Part shown: positions 1 through 11,639 of the stretch, piece after piece
Layout of the letters: each line of letters starts with the position of its first letter
How positions within the stretch are numbered: position 1 is the first letter of the stretch
Assembly (NCBI GenBank): GCA_002946415.1
Contig: NJPS01000034.1
Location: 806,001-870,000, forward strand
DNA from: Rutstroemia sp. NJR-2017a BVV2
Taxonomy: Eukaryota; Ascomycota; Leotiomycetes; Helotiales; Rutstroemiaceae
DNA length: 64,000 bases
Reading direction: 5' to 3'
Translations under genes and position numbers: made by a program
Notes under the pieces: generated by a model
What the model saw: only the letters and a program-made list of their open reading frames with translations
Told to the model about the DNA's origin: nothing
Database searches by the model: none

Positions 1-1
1 A

Positions 2-445
2 CGAGTTGCAGAAATCGCAACAGACCTCCTAGAAATGGGGGCCGACGAGATTGACCTTGGTGATACAACAGGTATGGGTACAGGACCTCGGACTCTGGAA
101 CTTCTACGTGCAATGCAAGCTGCAGGAGTCAGAAATGAGGATTTAGCCATGCATTTTCATGATACTTATGGACAAGCATTGGTCAATACAGTTGTCAGCT
201 TGGAGCATGGAATTAGGACATTCGATAGCAGTGTCGGTGGGCTCGGTGGGTGTCCGTATAGTCCTGGAGCAACAGGAAATGTTGCTACAGAGGATATGGT
301 CTACTTGATGGAGAGTATGGGTATGCATACTGGCATTGATATCAATGGCCTTGCCGATATTGGACAATGGATTACTGGTGAAATAGGGAAGCCAAATTCC
401 AGTAGTGTTGGAAAGGCCCTAATAGGCGCCAGACAGCGGCAATAG
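2..445 (+). CDS. Hydroxymethylglutaryl-CoA lyase, C-terminal part (5' end outside window)
   Basis: The reading frame is open from base 2 to the stop at 443-445, so the window cuts the gene. HMG-CoA lyase splits HMG-CoA into acetoacetate and acetyl-CoA, the last step of mitochondrial leucine catabolism. Seen: a TIM-barrel C-terminal half with the metal-binding motif MHFHDTYGQA, the family signature SVGGLGGCPYSPGATGN containing the catalytic cysteine, and a closing NVATEDMVYLMESMG segment. About 147 residues are visible, roughly the last 40-45% of a normal-length enzyme. No intron is seen in this part. Targeting cannot be judged without the N-terminus. The product is clear from the motifs. Confidence 0.93.
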   Translation, partial: RVAEIATDLLEMGADEIDLGDTTGMGTGPRTLELLRAMQAAGVRNEDLAMHFHDTYGQALVNTVVSLEHGIRTFDSSVGGLGGCPYSPGATGNVATEDMVYLMESMGMHTGIDINGLADIGQWITGEIGKPNSSSVGKALIGARQRQ

Positions 446-926
446 TTTGGGATTTAGGCGTACGGTTTGGGTCTAAGTCTACTGTATAGCTCGTCTTCGT
501 GAATTGCAAAACGTGTGCCGGAAGCAAGTTAAATGGGACTAGGTAATGAGAAACACTACAGATATGAGATGATCATGAACCTAATCCTGCTACTTCTCCT
601 CAAATTGAAACCGATTAATAACTCATCGAATAACCTAAACATTTCACCTTAAACCTGTCAGTTGACATCTTCAGCAAGCTGGAGGTCATGCAGCTAAAAT
701 GCCCGCCTTTAGGCACGTGATGCGATGCTCTACCTTGTTTTCGCTTATCGCAATTGCCTCGACATTCAAGCTAAGCTCCGCTCCACCAAAAGCAACTGAA
801 GCTCTCCAACCTCTCCAACATCGAAGCTCTCCGCCTCGCAAAGCGTTTTTACCATCTCCCTGAAGCTTCCTGCGATCGGAAAGCTTTAACCACTTTTCAT
901 TTTCGAAATCTCAACAGTCCGCAAAC
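446..926. other. Intergenic: lyase 3' flank and V-ATPase B promoter
   Basis: There is no open frame of note. The last ~150 bases before 927 are CT-rich, as is usual for strongly expressed fungal genes. No TATA box is obvious. Confidence 0.6.
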
Positions 927-2812
927 ATGGGGGATCCAAGAGAATCGTCATCGTACAGTGTTACGCCTAGGATTAGGTACAATACCATCGGCGGTATCAA
1001 CGGTCCTTTGGTCATCTTGGAGAATGTGAGCTTGATGAAAGGGATAAAACTTCAGTCGGATTGTGCTTACGGAGTTCTAGGTCAAATTCCCTAGATACAA
1101 TGAGATTGTTAGTTTGACTCTGCCCGATGGCACAGAGAGGTCAGGTCAAGTGTTGGAAGCTAGAGGTACGTAGCCTATCTGCCATGTAAGCTTGCGAACA
1201 ATGAGACTGATGTTTACTACTCTGCAGGTGATCGAGCTGTTGTGCAGGTACGGGCAATGCAGATTTGAGCAAACCAACATCTTATACTAAAGGGCGGTTA
1301 GGTTTTTGAAGGAACTTCTGGTATTGATGTGAAGAAGGTATGGCAAAAACACAGGTGGCATATGCGATCAGAATCTGACGATGAATTCAGACCAAAGTCG
1401 AGTTTACCGGACACAGTTTGAAGTTGGGTGTCTCCGAAGACATGTTAGGTCGAATTTTCGATGGATCAGGAAGAGCAATTGACAAGGGCCCGAAAGTGTT
1501 GGCTGAGCAGTACCTGGACATCAACGGAAGTCCTATCAACCCATATTCTCGAGTAAGGTTGGCAAAAGCTGGCATGTTGGTTCTATGCTCACGTTTTCTA
1601 GGTGTATCCCGAAGAAATGATCTCAACCGGTATCTCTGCTATCGACACGATGAACTCCATTGCTCGTGGGCAAAAGATTCCTATCTTCTCGGCCGCCGGT
1701 TTACCGCATAACCAAATCGCTGCTCAGATTTGCCGACAAGCTGGTTTAGTTCAGAAACAAGGAGTCACCAACAAAGGCACACATGATGGACATGAAGAGA
1801 ACTTCTCTATTGTTTTCGCAGCTATGGGTGTTAACTTGGAAACTGCCCGTTTCTTCACCAGAGATTTTGAAGAGAACGGAAGTTTGGAACGTGTGACCCT
1901 CTTCTTGAACTTGGCCAATGACCCTACGTAAGCACGAATTCCATGCCCACTAACTCCCGAGTAAGGCTGACCGCTCACAGTATTGAACGTATCATTACCC
2001 CTCGTCTCGCTCTGACAACCGCCGAATATTATGCCTATCAACTCGAGAAGCACGTTCTGGTTATCCTTACTGATTTGACTGCTTATTGCGACGCTCTTCG
2101 TGAGGTTTCTGCAGCTCGTGAGGAAGTGCCCGGTCGTCGTGGATACCCAGGTTACATGTACACAGATTTGTCAACCATCTACGAGCGTGCCGGTCGTGTT
2201 ACAGGACGAAATGGATCCATCACTCAGATCCCTATTTTGACTATGCCTAACGACGATATCACTCACCCTATTCCCGATTTGACTGGTTACATTACCGAAG
2301 GACAAATCTTCGTCGATCGTCAACTTGAGAACCGTGGTATCTATCCGCCAATTAACGTTCTGCCATCGCTCTCTCGTCTCATGAAGTCTGCTATCGGAGA
2401 AGGACACACACGAAAGGATCATGGTGATGTCTCTAACCAGCTGTATGCCAAATATGCCATTGGTCGTGATGCGGCATCCATGAAGGCAGTCGTTGGTGAG
2501 GAAGCTTTGTCTTCTGAGGACAAGCTTTCGTTGGAATTCTTGGAGAAGTTCGAGCGTACCTTCATTTCGCAATCTCCTTACGAATCAAGAACTATCTATG
2601 AGTCCCTGGATCAAGCATGGAGCTTGCTCCGCATCTACCCTAAGGAATTGCTCAACCGTATCCCACAAAAGGTTTTGGCGGAGTTCTACCAACGATCTGC
2701 TGCCGACCGAAAGGGCAAGGGACGTGCTGGAAACAAGGATACCAAGGACAACAGCGAGGAAAACAAGACAAATGGTGGACAGCGAGAGGAAGAAAACTTG
2801 ATCGATGCATGA
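927..2812 (+). CDS. vma-2: V-type proton ATPase subunit B (seven exons)
   Basis: This is the non-catalytic nucleotide-binding subunit of the V1 sector, which with subunit A forms the hexamer that drives vacuolar acidification. Exons that keep frame: 927-1025, 1081-1165, 1228-1247, 1302-1337, 1391-1552, 1602-1927 and 1981-2812, giving 519 residues against 517 for yeast Vma2. Seen: the N-terminal beta barrel ([18 protein letters not shown]), [19 protein letters not shown], the P-loop-equivalent region [26 protein letters not shown], the [20 protein letters not shown] block and [19 protein letters not shown]. The C-terminus is a short charged tail. Introns are crowded at the 5' end and one exon is only 20 nt, as is common for fungal vma genes. 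The start is the first ATG giving a family-like N-terminus. Confidence 0.96.
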
Positions 2813-4224
2813 GCGAAGTGTTTAGTTGTTAGGAACGGCGGTATTCGTGAATAGTTTTGAGAAGGGAGGAGAAGAGAGCGTTGCTATTGTGAATATATCA
2901 ATTGAAATTCATTTTGTTGTGTAATGAGCGTTGTGTAGATATTATGATCAGAGAACGTTGATGGGAGGTTGGAACTAGAATGAAAGAACAACAATAAAGT
3001 ATGGCATGCTCCCTCAGCCTTGTTTCCGTTATAATTTATACAATCCAGGGATTTGCAGAGTGCAACCTATTGTGAAGGAAATCTCCTAAGAGGGCAGCTG
3101 TGTACCAGATATTATGCATAAGCAACACGATGAATTGTTGGTTCCTGGCTGTTTTTCTGTTTCTTCCCAATATTAGATGCGTCGGCGAGACTATTTTCCA
3201 GATCACCTGGGATGCGGACACAAAATATGCGCACGAATAATAAGACCGCAAAAGAACCGAATCACCGTTTGTTCGCGGGGAAGAAGTCAATTAATCCTGG
3301 TCTAACCCCGCATTCACTAAGTTAACGTGCCGCAGAACATGGGAGGGTGTGGCAGACGCGCCAATGGGAGGGGGTTGTTGGGACGTCATTTGTTGTATAC
3401 GAGTTAGGATTTGGGATTTGGGGGGAAAGAAGCTTTGGGGGAAAGAAGCTTTTGGGGAAGATTCCCGATGGTGCAGTTGGTGGCTGCTTGGGTGCGTTTA
3501 GCCGGTGGTGAGTGAGATGGTTTGTGGGTCGCGATTTTTGTGTAGAGGAGAGGAGGGAATGGGTAGAGATGGGAGGCGTGAGGTGGAATGGTAATGGAGA
3601 GGAGAGGAGCGGACACAGCGTGCGGCGGTGACTATGCTGTGGCAGCTACGAAATAGCAGTCAAGTGAATTATCCGTCATGCGGATAAAACCCCGCATTCG
3701 CATCGCGAAACTCGGGGGAAATAACAGTGGCTCCGGGGTAGGCAATTAGCAAGAGGCTGGGGTAGGTTGGTAGGTCATGTTCATCGCTCACCGCATCGTC
3801 TGGTAATCTTAGGACTGGTCGGCTTCTAACCTGGTTTAGGTAGTACGCTTCCTTACGACTATTCACTAAGTAGCTAGGTAAGATTCCCTTAGCAGGCTGT
3901 TGTGTCCTGTCAATATGCAGCTAGGATGGAGAAAACGTGCGGGGCAGGTACGACGGGGTGGAGAGCATAAATTGGTTTGCTGCCCCGAGGTTTTTGGATT
4001 TGCCTGTTTTCTTTCTTGGAGTCAAGATTGAGGATTGCTGCAACTGAGAAAAGGATATTGCTACTGAAGGAATTCTTTGAGGTTAATTCGATCAATTGAA
4101 CGGATTCGGACTACTCGAGTTCTGTGTGGAACTACTGGTGCATCTTTTTGGATAATACCATAGCCCATCACTTCTTTCCAAGTCAATCAGCGCATCCAAA
4201 CTCACCCAACTCACAATCTTCAAA
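2813..4224. other. Intergenic, 1.4 kb, no gene seen
   Basis: The open frames here are short and match no family. From about 3360 to 3620 the plus strand is G-rich (GGGGGAAAGAAGC occurs twice near 3420-3450). The final 30 bases before 4225 are the CT/CA-rich leader of the epimerase gene. A short non-coding RNA cannot be excluded. Confidence 0.5.
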
Positions 4225-5672
4225 ATGAAATCCCTCTACCTCCCCGTTCTCTCCCTCCTCCCATCCCTCCTCTCCGCTCAATCGCCCGGTCAAACCTACA
4301 CCGGCGTCGCGGGCAACACCACCATCGCCGGCTCCTCCCAAGGCCCCGACTCCAATGGCAAATATCACATCTACGGGCCCGGCATCCACGCAACATTCAT
4401 CCCCTACGGCGCGTCGATCTCCAATCTCTTCATCAACGACACCTCCGGTATCGAGCGCGACATCGTCGGTGGGTTTGACAATGCCTCTTACTATGGTGTT
4501 GATAAACAGCATCCGCATTTTGGAGGCGTGCCTGGAAGATATGCGAATCGTATTAAGAACTCGAGCTTTGTGATTGATGGGGAAGAGTATAAGGTCTTGG
4601 CGAATGAGCACCCGACGAAGGATAATCCGCAGGGAGTTGATACGCTGCATGGAGGTCCTAATGGTTGGGATTGGAGAAATTGGACGGTTGTGGCGCATAC
4701 GGGGAGCTCGATTACGTTCAGTTTGACTGGTGAGTTGTGGTTTCTTTGCTTCGAGCTGTGGACTTGTTCCTAACTTGTATGTGAATGTAGATCCCGATGG
4801 AGAGCAAGGGTTCCCTGGAGAAGTCGTCAGCTATGTTACTTATACGTTGAGTAACATGACCTGGGAGTTCCGAATGATAGCTCTTGCTACGACAAAGAAG
4901 ACTCCGATCATGCTGAGCTCTCATGTAAGTGCTTTCCATAAGTTAATCGTTTTGGTATATGAACTAACCATCGCAGACTTACTGGAACCTGGACGGCTTC
5001 GCCAACAATGAGACGGCCACAGCTTTGAACCATTCCCTTTACTTGCCATACGGAGGCCAGCGCATTGGCACAGATAACATTCTGATCCCTACTGGTGATA
5101 TCTTGGCCAACCAACCAGGCTCGGTCAATGACTTCTGGAGCGCACCCAAGCAGCTTGGAGCTAACTTCTCTGCCCCTGATATTCACGGAAACTGCGGTTA
5201 TAACTGCACAGGATATGGTATGTTCCCTGTCTCTTAAGTTTCATTCAACCATCATCAAAACTGTACTAACCACTTCGCACTCGCAGATACATGCTACATC
5301 ACCAACCGCCCCACCCCCTACAACTGGCTCGATGAGCCCGTCGCACGTCTTCGCTCCGCCTGGTCCGGCATCCAAGTCGACGTCTACACCGACCAAGACG
5401 CATTCCAGGTGTATTCCTGCGGCGGCGTGGACGGTTCTATGGCGCTCAAATCCACACAAGGATTACACGACGTAGCTGACCGACCGCGAGTCATCGAAGA
5501 GTATGGATGCGTGGTGATGGAAGTGGAGGACTGGATCGATGGCATTAATCAGCCTGAGTGGGGAAGAAAACAGATCTGGGGTCCAGAGGATGGCGCGTAT
5601 GAGCTGGAGGCGAAATATGTCTTTAGTTTGAATAGTACGGCGATGGGGCTGGCTGGTGAAGGGTCGGGTTAG
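4225..5672 (+). CDS. Secreted aldose 1-epimerase (mutarotase) family protein
   Basis: Aldose 1-epimerases interconvert alpha and beta anomers of sugars. Exons 4225-4729, 4791-4924, 4977-5217 and 5287-5672 join in frame to give 421 residues. Seen: a signal peptide (MKSLYLPVLSLLPSLLSAQS), GVPGRYANRI carrying the substrate-binding Arg, DTLHGGPNGWD with the catalytic-region His, HTYWNLDGF with the second conserved His, and a C-terminal segment QVYSCGGVDG followed by an acidic EYGCVVMEVEDWIDGINQPEW stretch where the family places its catalytic Glu. Several N-x-S/T sites and paired cysteines (GNCGYNCTGY, DTCYITNRP) support an extracellular protein. It probably acts on plant or cell-wall sugars outside the cell; that role is inference. 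Confidence 0.92.
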
Positions 5673-5979
5673 ATGAGATGAGATGAGTGATGATGAGGAT
5701 AATGGTGGCTTAATGGCTGAGGGGGAGGGGAGACCTTGTCCTGTAGTGACATCGAGATTAGATAAACCAGCTAATTCAACTTGAACATGATATGCAAATT
5801 GCATATTTTTGGTTACATGATAGCAAGTACCATTTATTCACAATTCAGAAGGACGCGAAAATGCGGGGCATCACGTGAAATCGCGGGGTCGAGAATTTTC
5901 CTGCAAGCCAAATTGCCTCCGGAATCATTTCCTTCGACTTCGCGACACATTTTCCCAGTCAACGGGTTTAAACATCAAC
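5673..5979. other. Intergenic between epimerase and DPH1
   Basis: This holds the epimerase 3' flank, with a repeated GATGA run near 5671-5697, and the short DPH1 leader. Nothing else is recognised. Confidence 0.5.
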
Positions 5980-7375
5980 ATGGAGGACGATCGCGCTCAA
6001 GTGGATCTCGGTGTCGCAGTGGATGTGGAGAATAATGTCGAAGAGGCAGCGGCTCAACGACAGCCAAAGAAACGATTTGTAGGCAGGAAACAAGCAGCAG
6101 AGGCGGCAGCGCGGAATGGCACAAGTACAACCCCGGGGGAGGGCGGCGCAATCCAGGGTAGGACCCCTTTACTTTTACTTCATTATTCTCCAAAGTAACT
6201 TACCTAGGAATACAGTCTCAACACCACGGAGAATCCGAACTCTAAACCAAGTACCCCCTGAAATCCTGAACGACCCCGATATCAACGCAGCGATCGCTCT
6301 ACTCCCCTCCAACTACTCCTTCGAAATACATAAGACGATACACAGGATAAGGACAAATGGGTCCAAGAAAGTGGCGTTGCAGATGCCGGAAGGGCTGCTA
6401 CTTTTTGCGACTACGATTTCGGATATCTTGACACAGTTTTGCCCAGGGATTGAGACTCTCATTATGGGAGATGTGACTTATGGGGCTTGTTGTATTGATG
6501 ACTATACCGCCCGCGCCTTGGGCTGCGATCTTCTCGTTCACTATGCGCATTCGTGTCTTATCCCAGTGGACGTTACCAAGATCAAGACGTTATATGTTTT
6601 CGTGGATATTAGCATAGATACGACACATTTGCTGGCTACTCTGGAGAAGAACTTTATATCTGGGAAGACGATTGCGATGGTTGGCACGATCCAGTTCAAT
6701 GCGACATTACATGGTGTTAAGGCACCACTCGAGAGAGCAGGATATAATGTTTTGATTCCACAGATTGCCCCGCTGAGCAAAGGAGAGATCCTAGGATGTA
6801 CGTCCCCTAAACTGGAAACAACGAATGTCGATGTCATACTATATCTGGGCGACGGACGATTCCATCTCGAAAGCGCGATGATTCACAACCCCTCGATACC
6901 AGCGTATAGATACGACCCCTACTCTCGGAAACTGACGCGAGAAAGCTACGATCACAAGGAGATGCACACATTAAGACGAGACGCCATCCAGACAGCGAAG
7001 TCAGCGAAGAAATGGGGTCTTATACTGGGATCTTTGGGCCGCCAGGGAAACCCCCACACAATGACAATGATTGAGCGAAAATTGGAAGAGCTCGGCATTC
7101 CCTACATCAATCTACTACTGAGCGAGATTTTCCCAGGGAAACTAGCAATGATGAGCGACGTCGAATGTTGGGTGCAAGTAGCGTGCCCACGGCTCAGTAT
7201 CGATTGGGGTTATGCGTTCCCGAGACCATTGCTTACGCCGTATGAGGCGTTGATTGTGTTGGGACAGAAAGAGGATTGGGCGAAGAGTAATGGAGATGTA
7301 TATCCGATGGATTATTATGGGAAGGAAGGGCTGGGGAGGACTAAACCGCTGATTGGAGTTGCCATTGCTGGATGA
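5980..7375 (+). CDS. DPH1: 2-(3-amino-3-carboxypropyl)histidine synthase subunit 1 (diphthamide biosynthesis)
   Basis: Dph1 pairs with Dph2 as a non-classical radical-SAM [4Fe-4S] enzyme that moves the aminocarboxypropyl group of SAM onto a histidine of elongation factor 2, the first step of diphthamide synthesis. Exons 5980-6157 and 6216-7375 (58-nt intron) give 445 residues. Seen: [39 protein letters not shown] (Cys 151/152), [12 protein letters not shown] (Cys 254) and [25 protein letters not shown] (Cys 383), i.e. the three spaced cysteines that bind the cluster, plus [10 protein letters not shown]. The N-terminus is acidic then basic and likely disordered. The start was chosen because it gives a typical fungal N-terminus directly before PKKRFVGRK. 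Confidence 0.96.
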
Positions 7376-7763
7376 AAGAGCGGCTATGCACGGTTTCATC
7401 AAGTTCTCGCTGTGCAGAAGCGTGCGCACGGTGTAGTCAGCAACCATATTGTCAGCGCTATTCAACACCCCCGCACCACAGCAATCGCTTAGAAAATATT
7501 TTACCAGGCTGGCGTCTCCGCAACTTAGGCTCCAACAACACATTCTTTCTACTCCGTTTGCTTATTGCCAAATCGTCTTCAATAAACAACCAGTAGATTG
7601 TTATAGTGAGAGCAAGCTCAGCAATGTTAGTCCACACTATTCGCGAATCGCATTGATCTTTGATAACCATGTTGGTGCTGTGCTAATTGATTATAGATCA
7701 GGAAATTTCAAATCAAATCTATTCGGTTTCACGGAGGCATATTGTCGACAGATATCTACAACC

Positions 7764-8528
7764 ATGTCTGCTACTCTGGATTGTCGAAAGCGTGGCCAGA
7801 TTCCTCGGGATTTGACGACATTTGCTACACTACCGTCGGAAGTTCGGGATATGATTTGGGAGGAAGTTTGCAAGTTTTCGAATGTCATCGAAACCAAAAC
7901 CTCTTACGAAAGATATGTTGCGGCAGGAAGAAATCGCCTGCGTGTGACGACAGAGTCGCATGATGGTCCGAGAAAAGTTGACTACATAATCCACTACAAA
8001 GTGCCATCGGTGTTACACGTGTGCGCTCAATCTCGCCATGTAGCTCTCCAAAGGTACAGGCTTTTGACGGGGAACCCATCGAATGATCAGAAGCTCTACA
8101 TTAATTATAATAACGACATTATGCTCTATCCTGACTGGTTCTCGGTTTCCATATTCGGCATTCGTCGAGATCGACCCCATTCCACACTCCATCCTGATCC
8201 GGTCGATATATTCCAAGTCGATTGGCAGTCCGTGATAATCAGACACTCGAATTCTGCTTCCTGCCGCCAACTCATGCCTCACTCTATGCGACATGGTAGG
8301 AATTTGCTGCCAGCGGTAAGACGCGTAGTTATGGAGAGAAATGTGCGGGACACAGAGAAAATTGATATTCTCACAAACTTATTCAACAGCTTGTTCACCG
8401 ATAGCGGAGTCAGCGTCAAACCTACGCTCGATGTGTGGACGCCGAAGGAGATTGATGAGTGGCTCAGTGGTATTGCTCTCGTGGGATATAAATCATCATC
8501 TTGGAGGATGAGGATTAATGTCACATGA
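7764..8528 (+). CDS. 2EXR domain protein (copy 1 of 5)
   Basis: The ATG at 7764 is the first in its frame; upstream extension would need a non-ATG start. The product is 254 residues. Seen: the 2EXR core FATLPSEVRDMIWEEVC near residue 20, VPSVLHVCAQSRHVALQRY near 95 and YINYNNDIMLY near 120. 2EXR proteins are a fungus-specific, F-box-like (LP-E-IR--IW) family of unknown function, greatly expanded in Leotiomycetes. It resembles the next 2EXR gene closely (both have the MIWEEVC block followed by F-NVI), so the two look like old tandem duplicates. No signal peptide or membrane segment is seen. The molecular role is unknown. Confidence 0.8.
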   Translation: MSATLDCRKRGQIPRDLTTFATLPSEVRDMIWEEVCKFSNVIETKTSYERYVAAGRNRLRVTTESHDGPRKVDYIIHYKVPSVLHVCAQSRHVALQRYRLLTGNPSNDQKLYINYNNDIMLYPDWFSVSIFGIRRDRPHSTLHPDPVDIFQVDWQSVIIRHSNSASCRQLMPHSMRHGRNLLPAVRRVVMERNVRDTEKIDILTNLFNSLFTDSGVSVKPTLDVWTPKEIDEWLSGIALVGYKSSSWRMRINVT

Positions 8529-9295
8529 GAAGCTGCTTTATTCTTACATATAATTTCATGTTATATTTGAGCACCCGCACCCGCACTTAGCGAAGTGGAG
8601 AGGAGGGTGGGATGCTAGCTCGAATATGAACCAGTGGGTAGGTTGATGTCTCAGAGACCCCGATCAATTACCCAGTGTTTGCCCAAAATCGATCACCATT
8701 GCCCATCGACAGGTAGGGGGGTATTCTGGCCGTCCCTCTGGGTCCTGACCGCAGCCTAGTGGCGTCCTAGGATACGGTAGACATTTCATGGATAACCAAG
8801 TATATTTATTCATTGCTATATGCTGTCTGCGATGTGCTAGATGTGTAGTCAACGATCAGCTGGCGCCGATGATTGAGGTTCTTTGGAGGATAGTTCGCTA
8901 GGATTGATGTCTGGGTTGCTGTTTCGTTTTTCTTTGTTTCTGTGTGTTTTGTTCTTTCTTTCTTGCTGGGCTGCATTGTGCTGCTGGTCGCCGAATTCGA
9001 TGCGCCTTCCGAGCGGGATTTGTTATGTCCTCCGTGTCTTCACTGTCTCCAGTGTCTTCAGTGTAGATTTAATCTACAGTTAGCATCACTTCTATGTGTA
9101 TACAATCAAGAATGAAATATATCACTGCAGTAAAGTGAATTCACAACACAGAGAATAACAGTGGTGTATCTTCATGAACAACTGTTCGCAGTACTAGAAA
9201 CGAGCTAGACTGCCACATATCTAGTAGTTCGATATAACAGAGACGGAACAGGTCATCATTGGATTACTTAAAAGTGCAGGCAAGTGGCATTGTGC
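8529..9295. other. Intergenic between 2EXR copies 1 and 2
   Basis: No convincing gene. A short plus-strand open frame at 8883-9083 is hydrophobic but matches no family and lies in T-rich sequence. CACCCGCACCCGCAC occurs near 8572. Confidence 0.45.
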
Positions 9296-10198
9296 ATGAC
9301 CGATACTAAACAGATTCGGTGGGATAATTCTGTCAATTTCGAATTCTTTGAAGCTTCTAAGAAATTGGTTTCTGCAATCATGTCTTCTGATGCTTGCTTA
9401 AGCAAGTCAACCCAAGGATTCCCTTACTTCTCCAAACTTCCTCTGGAGATCCAAGTGATGATTTGGGAGGAGGTTTGCGATTTCCCAAACGTTATCTTGA
9501 CTGTGAGGCATCAAATGCGTCGTTATTCTATCTTCTGGACACACGACCAATATCAAACAATCCCATCTGTCCTACATGTCTGCGTTGAAGCTCGAAGAAT
9601 TGCACTTCAGAAGTATGATTTAATTGTCTCAAATAGCGCGTGTGCAGACGATTGGGAAAGCAAACGGCCTTCTACCACGCTGCGCACGAGGCTATTGACT
9701 GAGGCCAATCGGAAAAAGTTCTATATAAACTATGCCGCCGACATTATGGCCTGCGCTGAGTGGGACATGGTTTTGGATATCAGTCCTGAGAACGGGGCCG
9801 GTGACATCTGGAGTCCGAAGCGGGACTTTAGTTATTGTGGCGGGTTGCAGTACATGGTAGTTGAAAACCTGCAACTTGATTTTGCCTGGGATCATCGTCT
9901 TTGGTTACCAACGAAAGTATTGCTATGGTTCACTAGGCTGCAGTCAATCCGTGTAGCATATCCTCGTGGCCCTTTAACGCAGGCGGATAGTACAAAGTTG
10001 GACGATGTGAAACGTGCTTTCGAGAAGGCCTCAGAGAAGCGGATTGAGGATAAACCCGGAAGCACCACTTGTGAGCTTGTTTTAATATCGCCGGAGGAGA
10101 TTGCTGAGTTTTGTAAGGGGCCGCGGAACTCGCGGCTCTTCACTGAACGGTATCGGATACAGGCTGCCGATATACTAGAGCGCCATTATCGTGAATAA
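9296..10198 (+). CDS. 2EXR domain protein (copy 2 of 5)
   Basis: An intronless frame of 300 residues from the first in-frame ATG (9296); a second ATG at 9380 would give 272 residues and a start closer to the domain, as in copy 1. Seen: FSKLPLEIQVMIWEEVCDF, IPSVLHVCVEARRIALQKYD and FYINYAADIMACAEW, the same three blocks in the same order as copy 1. The tail is charged (AADILERHYRE). The function of the family is unknown; the F-box-like first motif suggests protein-protein contact, which is inference. Confidence 0.8.
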   Translation: MTDTKQIRWDNSVNFEFFEASKKLVSAIMSSDACLSKSTQGFPYFSKLPLEIQVMIWEEVCDFPNVILTVRHQMRRYSIFWTHDQYQTIPSVLHVCVEARRIALQKYDLIVSNSACADDWESKRPSTTLRTRLLTEANRKKFYINYAADIMACAEWDMVLDISPENGAGDIWSPKRDFSYCGGLQYMVVENLQLDFAWDHRLWLPTKVLLWFTRLQSIRVAYPRGPLTQADSTKLDDVKRAFEKASEKRIEDKPGSTTCELVLISPEEIAEFCKGPRNSRLFTERYRIQAADILERHYRE

Positions 10199-10726
10199 CT
10201 ATAGATTTCATAAAGCTGCCAAAACTAGGAGAGGTTTAACGATTAATTTCTACCCGCTTCATGGTTCTTCTTTTTAAATACAAATACAAATACCTGGTTT
10301 TTAATGTAACTTTGCAATGCTTAAGCTGTTTCTTGATGTGGTGTTCTTGCTGTTTGGGAAGTGTTGGGCGAAAGTAATTGCGACGCTAGAATTATAATCG
10401 GCCTCTCTGTAGTAGAAATAAATGATACGAATGGAGTGATCAACGTTTATAATGGATTATTATAGATTGGCTTATTTTCCTGGCTTGTAGAAATAGATCT
10501 CTCGGATCTGGAGCTTTTTGAATTGGAAAAAGATTTGAGCATCTCAGATAACACAATATCTTCTTGTTTGACGGTTGATCCCGGTATTTTCCTGGATTGG
10601 GCAGGTGCTTAAGTGGACCGCGTCTGAATCTGGCGCGAAGAGATCATCGTAGGGAATATTACGATGAATGGTATTCTTGTTTCTGGGTCGGGTTTCTGAT
10701 ATGGTTTCGGTGAGGCTCCATCCTCC
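10199..10726. other. Intergenic, tail-to-tail between 2EXR copy 2 and the nuclease-like gene
   Basis: AT-rich with TACAAATACAAATACC near 10278. No gene is seen. Both neighbouring genes converge here. Confidence 0.5.
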
Positions 10727-11639
10727 TTACATGCTGGCTAGTTCCTCCAGAACCGGTCCAAAGAACTGTCCCCAATACCCGTCCTCTCCCTCATCCATCC
10801 CATACCTAAGTAAGTTCCCGTAGAAATTTAGCAACCGAAAGATTCCACGTATGGAGTCCGTACTCAGTCTTTCAAACCGAGTCGTATCTGGGCCTAAAAC
10901 GTGTACACCGTCCTTGCGCGGATACGCATAGTAGACCTTATGTTCGTGTCCAACAATCGTAAGCGCGGGCTCGGCCATCGCTGTTGGCTCGTACACAATC
11001 TGTGCGATCTCTGCAAGTTCCTTCTTCTTACGTAGGGATGCGGCGATCCATATACTCATTTGCAGCTGAGCCTCAGTATGATCCCCGGATGAAGACTTTA
11101 CCTCAAAGCCAGAAAACAGGGCGGTCCTTTTTGTGAATGTATCAAGCGTGTGCCCAACTACTCTATTGTTCGTGGCATCAAGTCGCTCATAGAGGGCTGA
11201 GATTTTGGCGTCGCGATGCGAGTAGGAGAGGGTGTAGTCGCTTTTGCGGTCAATAGCTTTGCGACGGGTGGGGTCAGTAGACGTGGGGGCGGGGATTGTG
11301 GAGAGGTAGAGGGGATTAATGGACTGCGATTGACTAGCAAATCGAAGATTAGATACGCACTAGGAAGACAGTCTCTAGGAGAAGGCGTAACCTACACGCT
11401 TTGAAACCACCATTTACCAAACAAATCCATAGCCAAAGAAAGTAGAGGTCGCACTACATCATTACACCATGCATTCTCATCCCGCATGCCATCCTCGCAA
11501 TTGTGAGCATTGAGAAAGATATGCTTGACTGCTTTCCATAAGGGTAATAGCTCCTCCATGGAGCGCTTGTCGTTGTAATCAAAGTCACTAGGCCTGATAG
11601 TTTGGTAGCCCACGTCAGGGTCCTCCTCGATAATATGCT
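10727..11639 (-). CDS. PD-(D/E)XK nuclease-like domain protein (5' end unresolved)
   Basis: Two exons on the minus strand, 11396-11639 and 10727-11333, join through a 62-nt intron (11334-11395) in a continuous frame. Seen in order: CEDGMRDENAWCNDVVRPLL, RKSDYTLSY (the Asp of the PD-D/E-K fold), GFEVKSSSGDHTEAQLQMSIW (E-V-K core followed by the conserved A-LQ), and a C-terminal GIFRLLNFYGNLLRY. This is the arrangement of the fungal PDDEXK-like family widespread in Leotiomycetes, most of unknown role. No ATG fits at 11613 (the codon there is GTG). The coding sequence probably continues upstream through another exon: an intron with acceptor CAG ending at 11640 and a further open stretch around 11715-11790 reads PFGVPAEWPGGYF. 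Whether the gene is intact cannot be settled. Confidence 0.65.

Noticed and set aside
11392..11613. Independent 73-residue gene
   Set aside because: It is the 5' exon of the PD-(D/E)XK-like gene: the intron at 11334-11395 joins it in frame and its first codon is GTG.
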